Positions 1 through 9,074 are shown, numbered from the stretch's first letter. The stretch is 64,000 bases of DNA from Halegenticoccus soli (GCF_002844195.1 NZ_PEND01000001.1:248001-312000), one strand, 5' to 3'. Numbers and translations: made by a program. The notes: generated from the sequence alone by a model not told the origin.

Positions 1-435
1 GCTCGCCGCCCCGACGAGGGCGTGCCGCTCGTCGGCGCGGTGTTCGGCCAGCACGTCCACCTCCGGGCCGGTTTCTGCGACCGCGGCCCCGACGCGCCGG
101 CCGAACCGCGACTCGTTCACGTCCCCGGCGTCGACGACGACGGCGTCGTCCGCGTCGGCGACGGCCGCGATCGCCTCGGCCTGCGCGAGGACCGTCAGCG
201 CGTTCATGTCCGTCTCCGGGTCGTCTATCGTCTCCACCTCGACGACCGCGACGCCGATCTCGATCCCCTCCGCCGCCCGGAGGTCGGCGGCGACGGCTTC
301 GCGCCTGGCCGGCGCGAGGCGCTTCGAGTCGTCGATCCCGTCGGGTAGTGCACCCGGCTCCGCGCGCACCGCGGCGGCAACCATCGGACCGAGCACCGGA
401 CCCTTCCCCGCCTCGTCCGCGCCGACGCGCACCAT
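1..435 (-). CDS. rnhB: Ribonuclease HII, 3' end beyond window
   Basis: Ribonuclease HII cleaves the RNA strand of RNA/DNA hybrids, including single ribonucleotides left in DNA. The visible 145 residues begin at the ATG at 433-435 with the family signature GADEAGKGPVLGP, which carries the first two acidic metal ligands (Asp7, Glu8). The DDSKRL motif (about residues 35-40) follows, and a later DAGDVNESRF segment holds a further acidic residue. The gene runs off the left edge of the window, so the C-terminal third is unseen. No sign of damage is visible. The identification rests on these motifs and is secure for the family. Confidence 0.93.
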   Translation of the reverse strand, partial: MVRVGADEAGKGPVLGPMVAAAVRAEPGALPDGIDDSKRLAPARREAVAADLRAAEGIEIGVAVVEVETIDDPETDMNALTVLAQAEAIAAVADADDAVVVDAGDVNESRFGRRVGAAVAETGPEVDVLAEHRADERHALVGAAS

Positions 436-566
436 GGATCCGCAGTGGTCGAGCGCGCACTAATCGGTTTCTCTCCGAACCCGCTCGCCCGCGCCGACGG
501 CGGACGGCGAAAAAGCGGAACGTGGCGGATCTCGGCGGCCGCCGCGAGGACGCGGCGAGGGGCCGC

Positions 567-710
567 TCAGTCGTCCGCGGGCGTCGGCGTCCGTCTCTTC
601 TCTTCGCGCGCCGACTCCTCGCGTGCGGTCTCCTCCGGCTCCGGCTCGTCTTCGGCCTCGCGGAGGTTCTCACGCAGCGCTTCCCGTTCTCGTTCGAAGT
701 GGTGGCACAT
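567..710 (-). CDS. Small charged hypothetical protein (47 aa)
   Basis: A 47-residue reading frame starting MCHHFERERE and ending in TPADD. It is almost entirely charged (Glu/Arg-rich), and an N-terminal Cys-His-His cluster is its only distinctive feature. It lies on the same strand as rnhB and Pus10 between those two genes. Its acidic, alanine-poor composition is typical of haloarchaeal micro-proteins, but I do not recognise a family. The Cys-His-His start could bind a metal; that is inference only. Confidence 0.55.
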   Translation of the reverse strand: MCHHFEREREALRENLREAEDEPEPEETAREESAREEKRRTPTPADD

Positions 711-804
711 GGTAGCTCGCCTCACCAGTCGGTCGGGTCCGGGAAGACAAAACCGTGTCGCCCGTCGGGACGGCGAAGCGTCGTCGCCCGGCGACTCTCC
801 GGCG

Positions 805-2085
805 CTACCGGAAGAACTCCTCGCGCTCGAACGGCTCGTCCTCGCCCTCGACGGCGATCACGTCCAGCGCCGCGACGGTCGCGTCGACGCCGAGGAGCCC
901 CGCGAGGCTGGGCTCGGTCCGCCCCTCGTCGCCGGAGACGAGCTCCTTGATGTAGAGGCCGCCCTCCCCGTGGATCTCGATGGTCGCGCGGCGCGGATCG
1001 ACGAGTTCGCCGCTCGCGTCGTACACGCGACGCGTCCGCGTGAGGCCCGCCCGACGGTGGTCGACGCGGTGCGGGGTGTACTGCTCGACGGTCGCCCCGC
1101 GGAGCTCCGAGAGCGCCTCGTCCAGCGCCTCGGGCGTCACGTCGTCGCCGAACTCGACCGCCGCGCGGTACGTCTTGCTCGCGTCGAGCTCCTTCACCCG
1201 CTCGACCATGTCGTGCTCCGCCGAGCGGAGCCCCTCGACTTCGACCTTCCCCTCCGCGAACGCGTTGATGTCGGCTTCGAGGCGCTCGACGTCGACGTCG
1301 CGCCGTCGGGGCTCTTTCACCTCGATCACGAACGGGCGGCCGGTGCCGAGCATCCGCGCGTCCACGTCCTCGCGGCCCGCGCCGTGGAACAGCGCCTCGG
1401 TGCCGTCCATCACGTCCAGCACGACCGGCGCGGTCAGCCCCTCGACGCTCTCTTCGTACAGGTAGCCCGACCCCCCGCAGTGGTCGCACGCCGTTCGCCC
1501 CCGCCGGCCGCTGCCGTCGCACTCCCGGCAGGGCCACTCGGTCTGGGGGATGTCGCGTTCGAGCTTCCGGTACCGGCCGTACACGAACGCCGAGTTGACC
1601 GTCGTCTCGACGGTCCCGCGGTCGACGTCGAGGACGAACTGCACGTCCGGCCGGTCGAAGTCGACCCGCGTCCCGGTGAGCCGGCCGATTCGCTTTCCGA
1701 CCTCGCGGTTGCACTCCGATTTGAACGCCTCGCCGGCGTCCTCGGGCAGCCCCGCGCCCTCGCGGAGCAGGAGTTCGTTCTCCTCGATCAGGGGGGGCGC
1801 GCGGGTTCCGACCTGGTAGGTCTCGAACTCCACGTCCCCGACCGCCTCCGCGGCGCGCTCGGCCCACTCGTCGAAGCGGTCAGTCTCGCCCTCGCACACC
1901 CAGCACTCCGACGCGTCGACCGGTTCGAACGGCTCGTCGGCGTCGAGCGCCGCCGCGATCCGGAGCGACCGCCCGCGCTCCTCGTTCGTCAGCCCGTAAC
2001 TGCGGTCGGCGAAGACGCGGCCGAGGCAGGCGTCGCAGACGGGCCCGGCGTCCGCGAGCGCGCGGGCGTCCTCGAGAACACTCAT
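805..2085 (-). CDS. pus10: tRNA pseudouridine(54/55) synthase Pus10
   Basis: Archaeal Pus10 makes pseudouridine at tRNA positions 54 and 55 in the T-loop. The 426-residue protein starts at the ATG at 2083-2085. It has an N-terminal zinc module (Cys17-x2-Cys20 and Cys61-x2-Cys64) and a THUMP-like region (about 70-175). A second Cys-pair insertion resembles DnaJ CxxCxGxG (Cys186, Cys189, Cys200, Cys203). The catalytic block GREDVDARMLGTGRPF lies around 237-252, with the active-site aspartate in the EDVD stretch. A longer upstream in-frame start exists at 2184 but only adds basic, non-conserved residues. Length and motifs fit the family well. Confidence 0.95.
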   Translation of the reverse strand: MSVLEDARALADAGPVCDACLGRVFADRSYGLTNEERGRSLRIAAALDADEPFEPVDASECWVCEGETDRFDEWAERAAEAVGDVEFETYQVGTRAPPLIEENELLLREGAGLPEDAGEAFKSECNREVGKRIGRLTGTRVDFDRPDVQFVLDVDRGTVETTVNSAFVYGRYRKLERDIPQTEWPCRECDGSGRRGRTACDHCGGSGYLYEESVEGLTAPVVLDVMDGTEALFHGAGREDVDARMLGTGRPFVIEVKEPRRRDVDVERLEADINAFAEGKVEVEGLRSAEHDMVERVKELDASKTYRAAVEFGDDVTPEALDEALSELRGATVEQYTPHRVDHRRAGLTRTRRVYDASGELVDPRRATIEIHGEGGLYIKELVSGDEGRTEPSLAGLLGVDATVAALDVIAVEGEDEPFEREEFFR

Positions 2086-2282
2086 ACGGCGACTCAGACG
2101 CGGCACCCGTAACTGTCTTGCTATCGCGGGGGGCGGGGAACGGGCGGTCGGCCCGTCTCCGGACCGACCTACCGACCTCCTCATAGGGGTTATCGGAGGA
2201 GTTTACAGATTCGTCTCGTGGGATCGACCTCCCGCACCTGGTCGGGGGGCTCGTTCCCCCCGGTCGGCTACGGTACCCCCTA

Positions 2283-2843
2283 TCAGTATCCGCCGCCCCC
2301 GCCGCTCTCGTTGCCCGACGGCGTCTGCGCGGGGGTGGGCGTCGCGTACTCGGAGCCGATCTGCACGTCGCCTATCATCGTCTGCGGGTGGTACTCACAT
2401 CGGTACCGCGCCATCTCCTGGGTCGCCCGGAAGTCGACGGAGCGCGCCTCCCCCACGTTGGCGGTGGACTCGGTCGCGACGAGCTCCTCTCCCCCCCGGT
2501 TCAGGATCTGGAACTCGTGGTTCGCCCCGTCGAGGTTGATCCAGACGACCCGGTACTGCTCGCCCGGCTGGAACTTCAGCGGCGGGTTCTCCTGACGGTG
2601 GAAGGCGTCGACGACGGGCGACAGCCCCACCCAGTGCTCCGTCAGCCCCCCGAGGACGTACGTCGTCGGCTGCTGTCCGTTCTGCCCGCCGCCCTGCTGC
2701 GATCCGCTCTGTGCGCCTCCCTCCTGCGCGCTCCCGAGACCGGCGAGGCCGACCGCCGCCCCGATCCCGCCGACGGCCCGCATGAACCGCCGACGCGGCG
2801 CGCGGAAGTCGCTCTCGCTTCGTTGCCGCGTGTGTTCTGTCAT
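2283..2843 (-). CDS. Tat-exported cupredoxin (halocyanin-like)
   Basis: A small blue-copper-type protein, probably an electron carrier or copper protein on the outer face of the membrane. The 186 residues start with a twin-arginine signal (PRRRFMRAVGG, about residues 16-26) and a Gly/Gln-rich linker (about 40-60). A single cupredoxin domain follows, with apparent type 1 copper ligands His109, Cys149, His152 and Met156 (spacing CxxHxxxM). A Gly-rich tail ends the protein. A strong Shine-Dalgarno (GGAGGAG, 6 bases before the ATG) fixes the start. It is divergent from the EamA transporter; the 214-base gap must hold both promoters. The exact redox partner cannot be told. Confidence 0.82.
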   Translation of the reverse strand: MTEHTRQRSESDFRAPRRRFMRAVGGIGAAVGLAGLGSAQEGGAQSGSQQGGGQNGQQPTTYVLGGLTEHWVGLSPVVDAFHRQENPPLKFQPGEQYRVVWINLDGANHEFQILNRGGEELVATESTANVGEARSVDFRATQEMARYRCEYHPQTMIGDVQIGSEYATPTPAQTPSGNESGGGGGY

Positions 2844-3057
2844 TGTCTCTCCTCCCGGTGGAGTGATCAACGGTCGACGTGTTAACTGCTACCTCCGGTC
2901 AACTGCCTGACGCGACCGTTCCCGGTCGGCCGTGAGAAACCGTGACAGCGGTCCGGTACGTTCGCCTACGGATGCCGTGGGGCGTGATACCGCGAATCCG
3001 AGAAATTTCATGTGCGTCGGACGGGTACCACCGTTACCACCACGGGATCTCACCGAT

Positions 3058-4080
3058 ATGACACCTCTTCGAATCCTCTCGGAAAACCGAAACGGAGCGC
3101 TGTTCCTGGCGCTCGCGCTCGTCTGGGGCACGTCCTTTATCGCCATCAAGTCCGGCCTCGACGTGCTCCCCCCGGTGCTGTTCGCGGCGCTGCGGTACGA
3201 CATCGCCGGGCTGCTGTTGCTCGGGTACGCCGCCGTCGCCAGCGAGCGCTGGCGCCCGGAAACCGGAAGCGAGTGGCGGCTCGTCGCCGTCGGCGGAACC
3301 CTCATTATCGGCGTCCACTTCGCGCTACTTTTCACCGGCCAGCAGTACGTCACGAGCGGAACCGCCGCGATCGTCCTCAGCACGGCTCCGATGCTGACGC
3401 CGGTGTTCGCCTGGCTGCTCCTGTCCGACGAGCGCATCGGGCGGGCCGGGACGGTCGGCGCGCTGCTCGGGCTGGTCGGCGTCGCGATCGTCGCCGACCC
3501 CGATCCGGGCGCGATCGGCGACCAGCTTCACGGCGTCGGCCTGCTGTTCCTGTCGGCGGCAAGCTTCGCCTTCGGCGCGGTGCTGGTGAAGCGCATGCGC
3601 GCCGCGCTCCCACTCGCCGCGACGCAGGCGTGGATGATGCTCGTCGGCGCGGCGATGTTGCACGGGCTCAGTCCGCTCCTCGGCGAACCGTCCGTCGGCC
3701 GCGTCGGCTGGACGCCGGAGGCCGCGGCGGCGCTCGCCTACCTCGCCGTCGTCGCCGGGGCGGTCGGCTTTCTCATCTACTTCGACCTGCTCGACCGCGT
3801 CGGCGCGATCGAGATCAGCCTCGTCAACTACGCGGTCCCGGTCGTCGCCGCGCTCGCGGGGTGGGCGGCGCTCGGCGAGCGGATCACCGCGACGACCGCC
3901 GTCGGCTTCCTCGTCATCTTCGCCGGCTTCGGCCTGCTCAAGTGGGACGCGCTGTTCCCGCGGATCGTCCGCCTGCAGGCGCGGGCCGGCCGCGGCGCGT
4001 CCGCCGAGAACGTCTACGTGCTCGAAGGCGGAGCGTTCTCCGGGTCGTCGGCCGGCGAGCGGGCGTACGCGGACGACTGA
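3058..4080 (+). CDS. EamA/DMT family transporter
   Basis: A 340-residue polytopic membrane protein of the drug/metabolite transporter superfamily with two EamA repeats, about ten transmembrane helices in all. The N-terminal repeat begins LALALVWGTSFIAIKSGL, the typical DMT opening. The second starts near residue 170 after GDQLHGVGLLFLSAASFAFG. The start at 3058 is chosen because the membrane domain begins right after it; the upstream in-frame extension is soluble and unconserved. Substrate is not predictable from sequence; amino acids or metabolites are usual for the family. A soluble acidic tail of about 40 residues follows the last helix. Confidence 0.88.
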   Translation: MTPLRILSENRNGALFLALALVWGTSFIAIKSGLDVLPPVLFAALRYDIAGLLLLGYAAVASERWRPETGSEWRLVAVGGTLIIGVHFALLFTGQQYVTSGTAAIVLSTAPMLTPVFAWLLLSDERIGRAGTVGALLGLVGVAIVADPDPGAIGDQLHGVGLLFLSAASFAFGAVLVKRMRAALPLAATQAWMMLVGAAMLHGLSPLLGEPSVGRVGWTPEAAAALAYLAVVAGAVGFLIYFDLLDRVGAIEISLVNYAVPVVAALAGWAALGERITATTAVGFLVIFAGFGLLKWDALFPRIVRLQARAGRGASAENVYVLEGGAFSGSSAGERAYADD

Positions 4081-4151
4081 GCGCGTCGTCGGCGATGACG
4101 AGCCGGCGCGCCGTCGGTGGCGACGACCGCGCGGACGGTTCTCCGCCTCCG

Positions 4152-4667
4152 TCAGAGAACCCCGGCGGTCCGGAGCAGCCAGAGGAGCGACCCCGTCGCG
4201 GCGGCGCCGATCCCGAGAAGGAAAAGGAGGATCGCGCCCGTCGTGACCGCGAGGTATCGGCGGTCGGTCCGGGCGGCGTTCGGGTCGTCGACGCGGGCTT
4301 CGAGGAGGGCGACGTTCCTCGCGTTCGCCTTCCAGGCCGCGTCGAAGGCGTCGCCGACGACGGGGATCGCCCCGACGATCGCGTCGACGGAGAGGTTGAA
4401 CAGCATCCGCAGGAAAGTGGCGCGCGGCACCCCGCTGTGGACCGCCTCGGCGACGATGTACGCCGACAGCGCCGTCGTGGGGAACTCGCCGACGACCGGC
4501 ACCAGCCCCACCACCGGGTCGAGGCCGACGCGGCGATCCGTCCCCGGAACCCGGATGGCGTTGTCGAGCAGGTAGCTGAGGGCGCGGAGCCGTTCGCGCG
4601 TCGCGTCGCCCGCCCCCTCGCGCTCGGCGTCGCGTCTCGGCCGCGTCTGGGCCGGTTGCTCGCTCAC
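4152..4667 (-). CDS. DUF4112 membrane protein
   Basis: A protein of about 171 residues matching the DUF4112 family. It has the LLDNAIRVPGTDRRVGLDPVVGL opening (shown in part: RVPGTDRRVGLDPVVGL), repeated G-x-x-P-V-V-G motifs (VGLVPVVGEFPT and VGAIPVVGDAFDAAWKANAR) and one clear C-terminal transmembrane segment (GAILLFLLGIGAAATGSLLW). The GTG at 4665-4667 avoids overlap with the next gene; an in-frame ATG lies at 4724. The function of DUF4112 is unknown. The repeated hydrophobic glycine motifs suggest re-entrant or membrane-associated segments. Confidence 0.82.
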   Translation of the reverse strand: MSEQPAQTRPRRDAEREGAGDATRERLRALSYLLDNAIRVPGTDRRVGLDPVVGLVPVVGEFPTTALSAYIVAEAVHSGVPRATFLRMLFNLSVDAIVGAIPVVGDAFDAAWKANARNVALLEARVDDPNAARTDRRYLAVTTGAILLFLLGIGAAATGSLLWLLRTAGVL

Positions 4668-4714
4668 GTCAGCCCGGTCGAGCCGCGGGGGCTTGAGTCT
4701 CCCGGGCGACCGCC

Positions 4715-5752
4715 TCAGTCGCACTGGCCGGGGTCGTCGGGTTCGATGCCCGCGCGGCAGGCGTCCGCGTGGGGGTTTCTCGCGGACAGCTGGTCGTCCC
4801 CGTCGATCGCCACGGCCGCCTCGACGATCTGCCGCTCCGCGAAGTAGTTCGGCGGGAGGCGGATCCGGGTCGTTCCTTCGACCACCTGATCGTCCCGGAG
4901 GCCGTAGACGTACTCCTCCTCGTTGTACACCGTCCCGAGCGCGCAGTCCGCCTGGGCGGTGAGCACCTCCAGGAGCACCTCCTCGTAGGACCCCCGCACC
5001 TCGACGGTCGTGCAGTCGACGAACCTGATCCCCGGCGGCCCGGCCGCGCCTCCGCCGTCGTTCCCCGATCCGCGGTCGTCCGTCCCCGTGCCTTCGCCGA
5101 CGGACTCCGGATCGATCCGCTCCCCGTCGAGGTAAACCGTCGCGTCGCCGTCGACGCGAAGCGCCGCGAGGTCGCCCGTGAAGAGGAACGCGACGACGCC
5201 GTCGACCGAACCGCGGACGGTTCCGCCGTCCACCCGCGCCCCGGGATCGATGCGCGCGGCGGGGACCGGTGCGCCGCCGACCGTCCCGGTTCTGACGACG
5301 CGGCCCGTCGTCTCCGCCCGGTAGGTGACCGCGGACCCCGCGTCGCGGGCGTCGACGACGAGGTACCGCGCATCGCCGCTCAGCTCGGCCGGCGAGACGC
5401 GCGATCCGTCCGCGAGCACCGTGATCCCCCGGTCGGCGCCGAAGAGTCGCACCTCGCCCTCGACGGCGAACTCGGCGGTCCCGTTTCCGATCGCGCCCGC
5501 GACGCGGGTCACGCTGGTCCCGTTTTTCGACACGGTCGAGACCTGCTGTTCCGCGCTCCCGCCGGACGACACCGCCCGCCCGACGGTTCCGTCGACGAGG
5601 AACTCGTACCGGTTGACGCGCTCGGCCGCGTCGCTCCTGACGACCAGGCGCGTCGCCTCGTCTCCGCGCGCCTGTACGCCCGTGAGCGTCGCGCCGAGCA
5701 GCGCGACGCCCCCTGCGAGGAACCGCCGTCGGTAAAAGGACGAATCGTTCAT
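4715..5752 (-). CDS. Tat-exported protein of unknown function
   Basis: A 345-residue protein starting MNDSSFYRRRFLAGGVALLG, a twin-arginine signal, followed by a predicted all-beta extracellular region rich in Val, Asp and Gly. A Gly/Asp-rich linker (TGTDDRGSGNDGGG, about residues 210-225) splits the protein. The C-terminal part contains three cysteines (in FVDCTTVEV, ADCALGT and ADACRAG) plus a final QCD, so disulfides are possible. I do not recognise the fold. A GTG twelve bases upstream is an alternative start. The gene immediately downstream is the DUF4112 gene, on the same strand. Confidence 0.75.
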   Translation of the reverse strand: MNDSSFYRRRFLAGGVALLGATLTGVQARGDEATRLVVRSDAAERVNRYEFLVDGTVGRAVSSGGSAEQQVSTVSKNGTSVTRVAGAIGNGTAEFAVEGEVRLFGADRGITVLADGSRVSPAELSGDARYLVVDARDAGSAVTYRAETTGRVVRTGTVGGAPVPAARIDPGARVDGGTVRGSVDGVVAFLFTGDLAALRVDGDATVYLDGERIDPESVGEGTGTDDRGSGNDGGGAAGPPGIRFVDCTTVEVRGSYEEVLLEVLTAQADCALGTVYNEEEYVYGLRDDQVVEGTTRIRLPPNYFAERQIVEAAVAIDGDDQLSARNPHADACRAGIEPDDPGQCD

Positions 5753-5902
5753 AGGGTGGGTCACTTACGGAATAGTTTGGGCTGATTAATGGGATAAATC
5801 TTATTCATCGAAACCTATCGATCAGAACGCGGTACATTCGTCAAAAGGCGTGTGTCCGGTCGGTTGACCGTCGGAGATCACGGGGCGCAATCGGATCAAG
5901 CG

Positions 5903-5925
5903 CCCGTTTCGGGGCCCGAAACGGG
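5903..5925. repeat. Perfect inverted repeat (11-bp arms)
   Basis: CCCGTTTCGGG and its exact complement CCCGAAACGGG are separated by one base, forming a near-perfect palindrome in the gap downstream (on the minus strand) of the small membrane-protein gene at 5958. No T-run follows on either strand, so it is either a factor-dependent terminator hairpin or an operator. The repeat is seen directly; the role is inferred. Confidence 0.6.
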
Positions 5926-5957
5926 TGATTACGCGGACCAGGGGTCCGGACCGGGGA

Positions 5958-6164
5958 TCAGTCGCGCCGCCGCGCGACGCCCGCCGCGGTCGCCACGGCC
6001 GCGCCGACCAGCAGGCCGGCGGCGAACGCGGGGTACGACAGCAGCGCGACGGCCGCAAAGGGGATGGCCGTCAGCGCGACCATCGCGGCGAGCGACGGCG
6101 CGGGACGTCGGTGGGTCGGCGGGTAAGCGGTTCGGCGTCGGTCGGATCGCGTGCGTCTTCTCAT
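5958..6164 (-). CDS. Small two-helix membrane protein (68 aa)
   Basis: A 68-residue protein with a very basic N-terminus (MRRRTRSDRRRTA), two hydrophobic stretches (about residues 26-42, MVALTAIPFAAVALLSY, and 46-62, AAGLLVGAAVATAAGVA) and a basic C-terminal end (RRRD). The basic ends suggest both termini on the cytoplasmic side. The family is not recognised. The ATG at 6164 is in a good position, but M28 would give a shorter protein lacking the basic region. Confidence 0.55.
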   Translation of the reverse strand: MRRRTRSDRRRTAYPPTHRRPAPSLAAMVALTAIPFAAVALLSYPAFAAGLLVGAAVATAAGVARRRD

Positions 6165-6221
6165 GCTGTTTCCTCGGACGGAGTTGTGACTGGCGGGCGG
6201 TGCGAGCGCGGGGCGACCCCG

Positions 6222-6557
6222 TCAGCCGCGGTCGGCGCCGCGGACCGACTCGATCGCGGCGTCGGCGCGCTTTACGCCGAAGCCGTCGGCGAGCTGCGCC
6301 GAGACGGCGTCGTCGTCGACGCGCCCCGGCGGGGGGTCGCCGACGGGGCGGAGTGTGACGGTGACGGTCGCCTCGACCGCGAGGTCGTTCAGGCCCGGTC
6401 GGAGGCCGCGAACGTCGAGGTCGTCGACGGCCGTCACGCCCTCGATCCGCCGGATGCGCTCCGTGACGCCCTCGCGGAGGTCTCCGGGGGTGTGTCTCGA
6501 TACGAGCACCGTGAGATCGGCTCTGGCGACCACTTCGGGCCGTTTCTGGACTGACAT
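6222..6557 (-). CDS. Conserved-looking hypothetical protein (111 aa)
   Basis: A 111-residue soluble protein without cysteine or membrane segments. It alternates beta-strand-like and helical segments (ADLTVLVSRHTPGDLREGV, then VEATVTVTLRPVG), suggesting a small alpha/beta domain. Acidic composition and high GC third positions agree with a real haloarchaeal gene. I do not recognise a family and the flanking genes give no clue. Confidence 0.55.
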   Translation of the reverse strand: MSVQKRPEVVARADLTVLVSRHTPGDLREGVTERIRRIEGVTAVDDLDVRGLRPGLNDLAVEATVTVTLRPVGDPPPGRVDDDAVSAQLADGFGVKRADAAIESVRGADRG

Positions 6558-6891
6558 GAGGCTCCTGTCGCGATTCGAACGCTGACGCGCGGGGCGCGCC
6601 TCCGGGGATCGATTCCCAGGAGCGGTCGGCGTCGCGGTGCGGCGAGCGGCGGAGACGCCTCTCGCGGGCCCGTGCCTCGGGGGCGTCGGCGGGTCGGCCG
6701 GTCCCGACGCGGTTCGCGCTCGCGCGAACGACGTGCACGGCGATTCGGGACGCGGCGGACGCGCGGACGCCCGACGGTCGTCGGCGACGACGCGGCGACA
6801 GAAGGGAACCGCACCCGGTTCCGACTTCGCAGTCGACGCTCTCCGGTCGGAGTCCGAGAGAACGGTCGACCGTCGCCGCGGCGTCTTCCGC
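6558..6891. other. Gap without recognisable gene
   Basis: These 334 bases are open in several frames, but the translations are Arg/Pro-rich and lack the acidic bias of true genes here. I see no tRNA, promoter of note or repeat. Confidence 0.5.
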
Positions 6892-7053
6892 TTACGCGAC
6901 GACGAGGTCGGACGGGGTGCGCGGGAGCATCACCGCCGTTCCGAACCGACCGCCGTCCCGCTTGGCGCAGGTGCCGACGCGGGGATACCGGCCGTACCCG
7001 CCGTTCTCGGCGGAACGGGCGATCGGCCGGAGCGTGTGGTTCGGAACGGTCAT
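6892..7053 (-). CDS. Possible small protein (53 aa)
   Basis: A 53-codon frame beginning MTVPNHTLRPIARSAENG and ending PSDLVVA. Its only supporting signal is a Shine-Dalgarno-like GAGGTGA four bases before the ATG. The protein is basic and glycine-rich, unlike most neighbours, with one cysteine. No family recognised; it could be a chance frame. Confidence 0.35.
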   Translation of the reverse strand: MTVPNHTLRPIARSAENGGYGRYPRVGTCAKRDGGRFGTAVMLPRTPSDLVVA

Positions 7054-7256
7054 GTGCTCACCTCGTGCGTGACCGGGATGTCACGCGAACGACGTACACG
7101 ATTCATCTTTCGGACGGTACTTAAAATTTGCCGAGGTGTGGGTGGGCATAACGTGGCACGGAGGGGACAGACTCCGTCTCGGGACGTTCAGGCCCGCCTA
7201 CCCGCGACGGGCTTAGGAGCCGTCGCCTCCGAGTGCCGAACGGAGCACGTCTTGTC

Positions 7257-9074
7257 ATGCCCATCACACCGATCGAGCCGTCCGGGACGGACGGCGCAGC
7301 CACGCCCGACTACCAGGAGGTCTCGACGCCGGTGCTTGTCGTCGGAGCCGGCGCGGCCGGCGTTCGCACGGCGATCGAACTGGCCGAGAACGGCGTCAAA
7401 CCCCTCGTCATCGGCAAGCGCGCCCACGGGGACGCGCACACGACCTGGGCGGCGGGGGGGATCAACGCGGCGCTCGGCAGCCTCGATCCCGAGGACGACT
7501 GGACGATCCACGCCGCGGACACGTTCCGGGAGGGCCACTTCGTCAACGACCCCGACGCGGTCGAACTGGTCGCGCGAAACGCCCCGGCGCGGATCCTCGA
7601 ACTCGACGAGTGGGGCGCCGGGTTCGACCGGACCGACGACGGGAAGATCAACCAGCGGTACTTCGGCGCGCAGTCGTTCCGCCGGACCTGCTTCGTCGGC
7701 GACCGGACGGGCGAGGCGATCCTCTCGGCGCTCGTCGCGCACGCCCGCGAACTCGGCGTCCCGTACCGCGACGACGTGATGATCACGCGGCTGCTCTCGG
7801 ACGGCCGGCGCGTCCACGGCGCGGCGGGCTACGACATGGACGACGGCGGGTTCGTCCTGTTCGAGTCGCCCCGCGTCGTGCTCGCGGCCGGCGGTTACGC
7901 CGCGCTGTACAACCGCCACACGTCCGAGGCCGACGAGAACACCGGCGACGGACCGGCACTCGCCTGCGACGCGGGCGCGAACCTGCTCGACGCGGAGTTC
8001 GTGCAGTTCCACCCGACGGGCATGGTCGCCCGCGAGGAGTGGGACGACGACTGGGACGGCCAGCTCGTCACCGAGGCCGTCCGCGGCGAGGGCGGTCGAC
8101 TGTACAACGCGCGGGGCGAGCGCTTCATGGAGCGGTACTCGCCGACGCGGATGGAGCTCGACGCCCGCGACGTCGTCGCCCGCTCGATCGCCCGCGAGAT
8201 CCGCGAGGGGCGCGGCACCGAGCGGGGCGGCGTGCACCTCGACATCTCCCACCGCGACCGCGCGTTCATCGAGGAGCGCCTGCCGCGGATGTACGAGCGG
8301 TTCGCCGACCTCGGCGTCGACATCGCCGAGGAGCCGATGGAGATCGCCCCGACGGCGCACTACTCGATGGGCGGCGTCGACGTCGACCCGCGCACCGGTC
8401 GGACGAGCGTCGACGGCCTCTACGCGGTCGGCGAGACGAGCAGCGGGCTCCACGGCGCGAACCGCCTCGGCGGCAACTCCCTCGCGGAGACCGTCGCGCT
8501 GGGCCAGCTCGTCGGCGACCACCTCGCCGAGACGATCGACGAGGCCGATCCGACGCTCGACGGGGCCGAATCGGCGCTCCCCGACGGGATGCGGGCGGCG
8601 GCCGAGCGGGAGTTCGAGGCGCTCGTCGCCCTGGAGGGGGCGGACGGCGACACCGCGCCGGCGGAGCTCGTCGCGGCCCTCGGAGACCTGCTCTGGGAGC
8701 GCGCGGGACTCCTCCGGGACGCCGAGGGGCTCGAAGCCGGCCTCGGCGCGCTCGACGACCTCCGCGGGCGGCTGTCGGATCTCCGCGTCGAGGGCGGCCG
8801 TACTGGCCGGGACTTCGAGTTCGCCGTCGACCTCGCGTTCATGTTTGCGGTCGCGGAGGCGATCCTCCGGTCGGCGGCGTTCCGCACCGAGTCGCGCGGG
8901 GCGCACTTCCGGACGGACTTCCCCGACGAGGACGACGACTGGCGCGTCAACGTCGTCCTCGCCCGCGGCGACGACGGGATGGACCTGCGGACCCGGCCCG
9001 TCGGCACTCCGAGCGAGGAGGTTCGGGAGGCGCTGGACGAGGGATACGAACTGGACTATCACCACCTGGAGTGA
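7257..9074 (+). CDS. FAD-dependent oxidoreductase (NadB/SdhA superfamily)
   Basis: A 605-residue flavoprotein of the succinate dehydrogenase/fumarate reductase/L-aspartate oxidase group. It shows the dinucleotide fold VLVVGAGAAGVRTAIEL (about residue 24), the FAD-contact motif HTTWAAGGINAALGS, the substrate-site blocks QFHPTGM and EAVRGEGGRL, HYSMGGVDVD, and the FAD-binding end GLHGANRLGGNSL. A helical C-terminal domain (about 440-560) is present as in the family. No iron-sulfur subunit, cytochrome subunit, nadA or nadC lies beside it. It is therefore an orphan, and its substrate (aspartate, succinate/fumarate or other) is open. The ATG at 7257 is chosen over an upstream GTG at 7233. Confidence 0.85.
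   Translation: MPITPIEPSGTDGAATPDYQEVSTPVLVVGAGAAGVRTAIELAENGVKPLVIGKRAHGDAHTTWAAGGINAALGSLDPEDDWTIHAADTFREGHFVNDPDAVELVARNAPARILELDEWGAGFDRTDDGKINQRYFGAQSFRRTCFVGDRTGEAILSALVAHARELGVPYRDDVMITRLLSDGRRVHGAAGYDMDDGGFVLFESPRVVLAAGGYAALYNRHTSEADENTGDGPALACDAGANLLDAEFVQFHPTGMVAREEWDDDWDGQLVTEAVRGEGGRLYNARGERFMERYSPTRMELDARDVVARSIAREIREGRGTERGGVHLDISHRDRAFIEERLPRMYERFADLGVDIAEEPMEIAPTAHYSMGGVDVDPRTGRTSVDGLYAVGETSSGLHGANRLGGNSLAETVALGQLVGDHLAETIDEADPTLDGAESALPDGMRAAAEREFEALVALEGADGDTAPAELVAALGDLLWERAGLLRDAEGLEAGLGALDDLRGRLSDLRVEGGRTGRDFEFAVDLAFMFAVAEAILRSAAFRTESRGAHFRTDFPDEDDDWRVNVVLARGDDGMDLRTRPVGTPSEEVREALDEGYELDYHHLE

Noticed and set aside
445-2112. A 555-codon plus-strand frame opposite pus10
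   Set aside because: Antisense to a strongly supported gene; the translation has no recognisable domain.
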